Shown here: one piece after another, positions 58,400 to 64,000 of the stretch
Numbering within the stretch: the stretch's first letter is position 1
How the letters are laid out: the number at the start of each line of letters is the position of its first letter
Assembly (NCBI GenBank): GCA_026936325.1
Contig: JAPTHN010000004.1
Location: 46,527,289-46,591,288 of the forward strand
Direction of reading: 5' to 3'
From: Platynereis dumerilii
Lineage: Eukaryota > Annelida > Polychaeta > Phyllodocida > Nereididae
DNA length: 64,000 nucleotides
Made by a program: the position numbers and the translations under genes
The notes under the pieces: model-generated
The model's input: the letters and a program-made list of their open reading frames with translations, nothing else
What the model was told of the DNA's origin: nothing
Databases searched by the model: none

Positions 58400-59690
58400 A
58401 TATAGCAACACAGTTTCATTCATTATTTGCTCAAAATAACGAGCCGTAATACATCATTTTTCAATTTTGTCTCACATTGGTTATAGGTGTGGCAGGAAGT
58501 GGACGTGGATCCCAGAGGTTGGCAAATTAGCACGTTTTCATTGAGCTAGGCCCCAGGCCTGTCATTATCATGTCAGCTTGAAATTTCATCATTCTTATAG
58601 TTGCTCTCATTTTCTTAATTTCAGATCAAGTTTCTGAACAAATGGATAACTACAGATGACTCCCACCCACTTGTGGCACGCTGCACAGAACTATCTATTC
58701 TTGGTTGTGATTGGACGGTGCTGATCATGTGACAGAGATGCTATTGGATGCAGCTCAGGCCATGTGACCGACTGTTACAAGTAACACAGCAAAAAGAAAA
58801 GGAGAGCATAGGCAGCCTTGAAGATCTCGTGGATAACAGTCACCGGAGAAGAATTAATTAACTATTCACATTCGGTGATGCCTGGTAATTTATTGCTTTT
58901 GCCTAATTAACTGCTTAATTACACTGAGTACAATAAGCACAGTAAGAACTGAGAAGCTGGATTATGTCTTAATGGTCTCTTTTGACAAGGCAATTAGTTG
59001 ATTCATGCAGACAAATTTCTTGATTGTGTCGTACTACTTCACAACAAATTAAATCCGATTACGACCTACCAAAGGATTATGCCAATCTATGGATTAATGT
59101 CAAATTATAGCAGCTCTTCCAAGGTATTTTTGCAGATTACTAACATTGGAGTAATGAAAAATGTCTATTGAAGGATTCTGAAGTTAATCACATTTTGTTC
59201 TTATTTTGCATCCTCATCTAATTGGTCGTAAAATACCACAAGTAAGTGGAGAAAAGTCGAGCGATTTTCATCTGAGAAATTGTATTTTTGTAAGACAATT
59301 CTAGAAAAAAATATCAGCAGAAACACAAGATTGTCCTCAGGGAGCTTTCTAGAAACTGCAACATTTTTGATGCCTATACACAAATTGACCACTTTTCATA
59401 TTGAAAAAAGTGTGGATATAGTCCTTTGAACTGAATGAGATACGAAGAATATTATTTCCGGCTGGGATATTATACTTTTTACATCATTCATTACTTCTTC
59501 GGCATATCGTACATTGAGATATGAATCTGCCCTTCTCTCTGACACCTATCTTCCTCATATGTGACATTTGTCTTACTTAATGTTTCTCCGTTTTCTGTAG
59601 GATTTCCTTTCGTGAACCTTATATGGCGCCTGACGTCTTATTTCTTAAAATGCGAGATGGACCAACAGGTCAATGATTAAAAGGACATAG
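58400..59690. other. Upstream region of the GPCR gene
   Basis: No transposon ends recognised, unlike most of the window. A TTTTCTGTAG acceptor-like site at about 59591-59600 and TTTCTTAATTTCAG near 58611-58624 could bound 5' UTR exons; this is only a possibility. Confidence 0.3.
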
Positions 59691-59703
59691 AGATGTCAGA
59701 ATC

Positions 59704-59900
59704 ATATCAAATAATGATATTGCATCTGTCATAACAAATGATGATATTGTATCTCTGATATACAATGATCATATTGCTCCATTGACATCAAATGATGATA
59801 CTGAACCTTTGGTGAAAAATGAAGATATTGCACCATTTATATCAAATGATGATATTACAACTTTGCTGTCAAGTGATTATGTTGCACCATTGAGGAATTA
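59704..59900 (+). repeat. Decayed ~30-bp minisatellite, open in one frame
   Basis: Six to seven units of the type ATCAAATGATGATATTGCACC follow one another. In one frame they read SNNDIASVITNDDIVSLI, YNDHIAPLTSNDDTEPLV, KNEDIAPFISNDDITTLL and SSDYVAPLRN before a TAG at 59898. That frame has no ATG after its upstream stop at 59674. It ends 83 bases before the GPCR start codon, so it would lie in the 5' UTR if the transcript starts upstream. Confidence 0.7.
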
Positions 59901-59983
59901 GTAGAACTGAGGGGACATACTTGATTAATAACCTCCAGTGGAGATATCCAGAATCAGATTACAGTTTTACAACAGTCGTAAAC

Positions 59984-61186
59984 ATGGAGGACTGCATACC
60001 GTTAGCCCTCGCAGCCTCGCTCAACGGCACAACAACTCCCCACACCCCTTTCACATATGGCGATCACACTGCCTCGGGCCCAGTGCTGGATATAGTCTCT
60101 CTTGACTCTCACCGCAATTATTCATCGCCCACTGAGTCTGGCAGCGAGCAGAACTTTAAACATGTGGAAGACATACTGTATCGCAAAGTTGTCATCGGAA
60201 TTTGCGCTTTTGGCATACTAGGTAATCTTCTCAATCTGATCGTCCTGACGCAAAAGTCTTTGCAGAAGTCTATGGATAGGATGGAAAAGAGTGCTCACAT
60301 GGGATTAGTAGCAATGGCTGTCTCTGATATGTTATTCGGCACTGTTGTTCTTCCCCATGCTTGGATTGAACAAAAGGCATTCATGTATGAAACAAAGGGA
60401 TTTGAGATATATTATGCCATCTACAGCGAAGCAATCATTAACATTTTCATATTGTCTAGCACCCTATTAACGGTTACCATAGCAACAAGCAGGTATCTGG
60501 CCATTGTCCATCCCCTGAGGGCTCGCGAGGTTATTGGCATGACATTTGCTCGTTCGTCCATTGTCAGTGTCTTCGTAATTTGCGTACTTTTCAACCTTCC
60601 TCGTTTTTGGAATGAGAGCATCGAATCAATGAAATGCGTTGGAGGACACACGGTTTATTTCCGCAAAGAAGGATTTCTTAAAAACAACAACGTCTTTATG
60701 GTCTTCTACATGTGGACGTATTTTCTCTGCGGCATACTTCTGCCATTGCTGTGGCTTGCCTATTGCAATGTCTACTTAATCAGAGCGCTCCGTCAATCCG
60801 CCAGGATGAGGAGACAATACCAACCGGCTAATAACGCTGTCCGAGAGAGCACCCATCGAATAACTCTTACCCTAGTGGTCATCGTCATCATGTATGTCAC
60901 TCTGGTGTCACCTGCGGAAATCATCAACTTCTTAAAACGCATGGTTATCACCCACGGACAAATAACCCCAACTTACAACTTGATAGTGGCAGTTCTTAAC
61001 ACCTTTCAAGCTATTAACTTCAGCTGCAATTTTGTCCTGTATTGCGCTATCAATGTGCATTTCAGACAAACAGTGCGAGATGTCTTCTGCCACTTTTGCC
61101 GAAAAAAGACCCCAAAACTTGTCATAAATACTTCTGGTTATTATGCGTACGACAGCGTCAATACAGCTGCTACAACAGCAGTTTGA
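59984..61186 (+). CDS. Class A neuropeptide GPCR, FMRFamide-receptor-like, single exon
   Basis: Predicted 400-residue seven-helix plasma-membrane receptor, probably for a neuropeptide acting through G proteins; the ligand cannot be told from sequence. Start chosen at ATG 59984 (AACATGG context): an in-frame stop lies at 59891 and no ATG lies between. Helices: about 68-90 (with GN at 80-81), 104-126 (Asp115), 143-168, 190-208, 238-264 (Pro254), 292-316 (Pro310) and 331-355. The DRY position reads Ser169-Arg170-Tyr171 followed by LAIVHPLRARE; NPxxY is replaced by Asn349-Phe-Val-Leu-Tyr353. NLPRFW at the end of helix 4 is typical of FMRFamide-receptor relatives. Cys218 is in the second extracellular loop, but no Cys stands at the usual place before helix 3. 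N-glycosylation sites at Asn14 and Asn45. Cys369 and Cys372 follow helix 8. The C-terminus TTAV fits a PDZ ligand. ATTAAA at 61221 is a possible poly(A) signal. Confidence 0.92.
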   Translation: MEDCIPLALAASLNGTTTPHTPFTYGDHTASGPVLDIVSLDSHRNYSSPTESGSEQNFKHVEDILYRKVVIGICAFGILGNLLNLIVLTQKSLQKSMDRMEKSAHMGLVAMAVSDMLFGTVVLPHAWIEQKAFMYETKGFEIYYAIYSEAIINIFILSSTLLTVTIATSRYLAIVHPLRAREVIGMTFARSSIVSVFVICVLFNLPRFWNESIESMKCVGGHTVYFRKEGFLKNNNVFMVFYMWTYFLCGILLPLLWLAYCNVYLIRALRQSARMRRQYQPANNAVRESTHRITLTLVVIVIMYVTLVSPAEIINFLKRMVITHGQITPTYNLIVAVLNTFQAINFSCNFVLYCAINVHFRQTVRDVFCHFCRKKTPKLVINTSGYYAYDSVNTAATTAV

Positions 61187-61644
61187 GATCTGTTGCACAT
61201 GTGTAATGATTTTGTATCAATATTAAATCATTTCTGTGAAGGCCTATATGTCTGGTCGGTTGTTCAAAATTTTGATAGCGCCAATGTTGGTACTTTGACT
61301 GTTTCATTACAAACTGCGATTTCCCCTGTAGAATTTTGTTTACATATCCGAAGGGCACATCTGTTGCAGCAACGTCACAATGTTGGTGAAAATTACATTG
61401 AATTGTATGGTAAAAATGAGTGTCTCAATGTTGTGAACATTTTGTTGAATTGTATGGTAGAAATTATGTTGTGAAGCAATGACAAAAAAAAACATTCCAT
61501 GCACTGGAAAATTTGAACTTTTGGTTCAGCTCAAAAGATTGAGTGAAATGGTTGCACAATTTGTTTGAGCTAACATGACTTGATGTTTTTTTTTGTGAGT
61601 TATGATAATCTTTTCGTTGTTATAACTTAAAACAACAAGCTTTA

Positions 61645-62811
61645 CAGATGATTTCATATTTGTAGACATTTGTGGTAGAAAATACATCATTTTTCCTGCA
61701 ATTTTCATTGGTTGAGAAAAGGTATGACACCACTCTCTCCTGAAAAGTGACATAGAATTTTGCATTGGTGAACATGGCATTTTAATCCATTGATCTCCTC
61801 AATGGAACTGACTCTAGCTGTTTCAAGTGAGAGTTTCTGTTAGTGTTTCACACATTTTTAGTACACACATTCTCAAAGTCTAATACTATGCATTGAGATG
61901 ATTTCGATCAGATGATCCACATAATGATTATTTTACAGAAAACAAACAAACACATGCATGTAGCGTTTTCTCAGAGGAGGACTCAGTCCAGACAACATGA
62001 CAATATGCTACCAATCGCTGGGTCCCTGTTTTCATACCAACTATGATTATGATTTTCTCATGAATGTTGGCCACATCACTGGATCATCCTCCTATCCTAA
62101 GGGACAATTCAGAATTTATGACTGGGGGGAGGGGCGCTTTCTGTGAAAAGTGATACCCCCCTATGGCTTCACGAATATTTGTAGTACCTCAATTTTCTTT
62201 TGTTAAAATTTCGTTCGACAATTGAGCATGCTGTTAAAAATAAGTACCCCCTTGAAACATGCACAAAAAATTGGTACCCTATCGGGAAAACTTCCCATTG
62301 CCCCAAGTCTTAAGAAGCATGTGAAAACAGGTGATTCCCACTCAAGTACAACCATAGAAACTATGACCCCTCGACCCAGTCGTAAAATTTAATTCTGAAT
62401 AGTCCTTTACTTTTATCACAGACAATGCCTTTGGTCAAGGCATGATAATTTAGCGTTCAGGGATTTGAAGCCATTCAGAGTCAGCTTGAGACTGATTTAA
62501 TATCAACTGAAGCAATCAAGTGTAATACAGGAGTGTGAAATGCAGAAATGTAAGAGTTTGTGTGTGTTGCGGTTTGACATACATGTGTGAACAACTGCCA
62601 CAATACCAAGTTGGCCTTTGCAGCAGTTTATTGGTTGAAATTATGACATCATTTTTCCAGCCAACATCACTTGCTTGAAGCAGACTGAAAAAAAAAGTGA
62701 CACGTTATGTGCAGCTTGACCAATCACCTGGCAGGATTTTCTGATGTCAGATCAAAAATTTTGCAAATTTTTTTGTTATTTGATTAAAGTCTACAAATAT
62801 GAAATCATCTG
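61645..62811. mobile_element. TA-flanked 1167-bp element with CAGATGATTTCATATTTG ends
   Basis: Ends CAGATGATTTCATATTTGTA and TACAAATATGAAATCATCTG form a perfect inverted repeat of at least 24 bp; TA on both sides (61643-61644, 62812-62813). A relic of a SINE-like head and the MITE at 62100 are inside. No transposase frame. Confidence 0.85.
62100..62407. mobile_element. AGGGACC/G-tract MITE, 308 bp, copy 3
   Basis: Starts AGGGACAATTCAGAATTTAT and ends TTAATTCTGAATAGTCCTT; TA on both sides (62098-62099, 62408-62409). TACCCC-type blocks recur inside as in the other copies. Confidence 0.8.
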
Positions 62812-63049
62812 TAATAGCTCAAAGGAATTGTGCAACCATCTCACTCAATCATTTTAGCTGACTCAAAATTCAAAATTTACAATGTGGGACAATGTCGCAA
62901 CATTGTCACATGCAGCTAGGTGAAAAATTCCCAATGTTGTGTCCACTTAGTAGCAACATAATTTCTACCATACATTTCATTGTCGCAAGAGACGAGCCCT
63001 CCACCAATTGCAACATTTTATTTACATTGTGTGCCCCTTGGGAGTTTTA

Positions 63050-63960
63050 CATTACATTGATAGAGTTTTAGGAATCATTCTCTAGTCATTTTATGTGATT
63101 TTTACATTTATCATTCTTTTACAGAAGTTATGATAAATTAGTTAGAGGTATGGCATAGGTTGAGATGTTCTAGTCATTTATTGATGAAAAGTGTATTGAT
63201 TGTTGACAATGTTGAGGGAGATCTTTTTTATGTACCTCATCTGGAATAATTGAACATGACATATATTTGTATTGCTTGCTTGCATACGATAATGACAGTC
63301 AAACTTATAATGATAATGGAGAACATACCAATCTCGAAAGAATTCTCAAGTGAAGATGTTTGGAAGGACACCGATCCAGTAATGATGAATATTAACAATG
63401 TATTATTATTTTACTTATTGTGAAGGTTTTCCTGTGGTTATTCAGATGTGTGCAGTTTATACAAAGAATATTGTCTAGTCAACGGTTAATGCAAGGAGCA
63501 TTTCCTGTTCAAAGAATGTGAAAATAATGTACAAACCTGAATTTAAGTATTACTTGTGTATCTATCATATGGATTTATACCAAGACACATGTGACCATGA
63601 CTTGCCAGGTCTACAGCTTAAAAGTATTTTGAATAATGTAAATAATTATTTTCCAATTGATGTAATTTGTATAAATGGTGTATTTTATGATATCATAGGA
63701 CCAATTCCTTGTGCCTGGGTGATGTACTGGTTGAAAAATGTAGGTGTTACCATGTATCTTCATCATTGTATAAATAGTGTATATATGATATAATTATATT
63801 GTATGCCAATATTATTTGTGTGTGGATTTGTAAGGTAGAAGTCATGCAGCTGCTGATGTAATTTGATAAAAATTCAACAAAATTGTGGCATGGTATAGAG
63901 TGCTTCCTGAGTGTCAGGTTTTACTATAAAGCGTTTATAATCAATGTGGAAACTGGACAC
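63050..63960. other. Gene-free stretch
   Basis: A 91-codon plus-strand frame (63518-63793) is very AT-rich and shows no recognised domain; I do not call it. Nothing else recognised. Confidence 0.4.
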
Positions 63961-63961
63961 C

Positions 63962-64000
63962 TAAGGGCGTAACCATTTAATAATTAGGGAGCAGCTCAGT
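63962..64000. mobile_element. Start of an AAGGGCG-ended element, cut by the window edge
   Basis: TAAGGGCGTAACCATTTAAT resembles the end at 2073 (TAAGGGACGACCATTTAATT). The rest lies outside the window. Confidence 0.35.

Larger units (their letters stand above)
61502..62884. mobile_element. CACTG-ended palindromic MITE, copy 4, split by an insertion
   Basis: The left arm from CACTGGAAAATTTGAAC (to about 61642) and the right arm (from about 62814 to ATTTACAATG) correspond to the halves of the 47241 copy. TG on both sides (61500-61501, 62885-62886). The loop holds the element at 61645. Confidence 0.8.
61348..63042. mobile_element. GGGCACATC/AACGTTG element split by nested insertions
   Basis: The left part (61348 to about 61499: CCGAAGGGCACATCTGTTGC, CAATGTTG repeats, ATTGTATGGTAGAAATTATG) and the right part (62885-63042: CATAATTTCTACCATACA, ending GTGCCCCTTGGG) together resemble the copy at 38695. 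The CACTG palindrome at 61502-62884 separates them. It starts about 160 bases downstream of the GPCR stop codon. Confidence 0.7.

Noticed and set aside
59921-59983. Longer N-terminus of the GPCR from a TTG at 59921
   Set aside because: Non-ATG initiation is not needed: the first in-frame ATG after the stop at 59891 is at 59984 in a good context.

Overview
This window looks like nuclear DNA from a marine invertebrate. It is AT-rich, has long gene-free stretches, tetranucleotide microsatellites, tRNA-derived SINEs and very many short inverted-repeat transposons. The one convincing protein-coding gene is a single-exon class A GPCR of the FMRFamide-receptor-like neuropeptide group. An ambulacrarian (echinoderm or hemichordate) would fit, but that rests on general resemblance of the receptor and repeats and is a low-confidence inference.

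Layout. 1-5.3 kb: microsatellite, a hAT-like MITE with a clean 8-bp target duplication, and a decayed direct-repeat array. 5.5-12.6 kb: a palindromic MITE, a (GTAT)/(ATCT) microsatellite, SINEs, an 840-bp TA-flanked element and a 202-bp hAT MITE. 12.6-17.2 kb: a 4.67-kb inverted-repeat element full of TGTCCTGTTAC motifs, with an 814-bp foldback inside it. 18.5-33.4 kb: four direct copies of a roughly 2.4-3 kb unit, interrupted in individual copies by a mariner relic, a TTA-flanked foldback, a SINE, a 590-bp insertion and a 2.2-kb insertion with an ACGTATGAC-type repeat field. 33.9-44 kb: a LINE 3' end and many MITEs (hAT, pogo-like, CACTG-ended). 44.4-51.4 kb: a threefold tandem duplication of diverged modules, again loaded with MITEs and SINEs. 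52.8-58.4 kb: SINE, several TA-flanked elements and a second copy of the 261-bp hAT MITE.

59.6-61.2 kb: the GPCR gene, preceded by a decayed ~30-bp minisatellite. Starting about 160 bases after its stop codon is a four-level nest of transposons (61.3-63.0 kb). The last 40 bases start another element that runs off the window.

Apart from the GPCR I found no credible host exon, no rRNA or intact tRNA gene, no CRISPR and no recognisable retrovirus-like or Polinton-like element. The main interest is in the non-autonomous DNA transposon families: several can be delimited to the base by target duplications or by comparison with empty tandem copies, and some share an unusual layout in which the terminal motif recurs inside the element.
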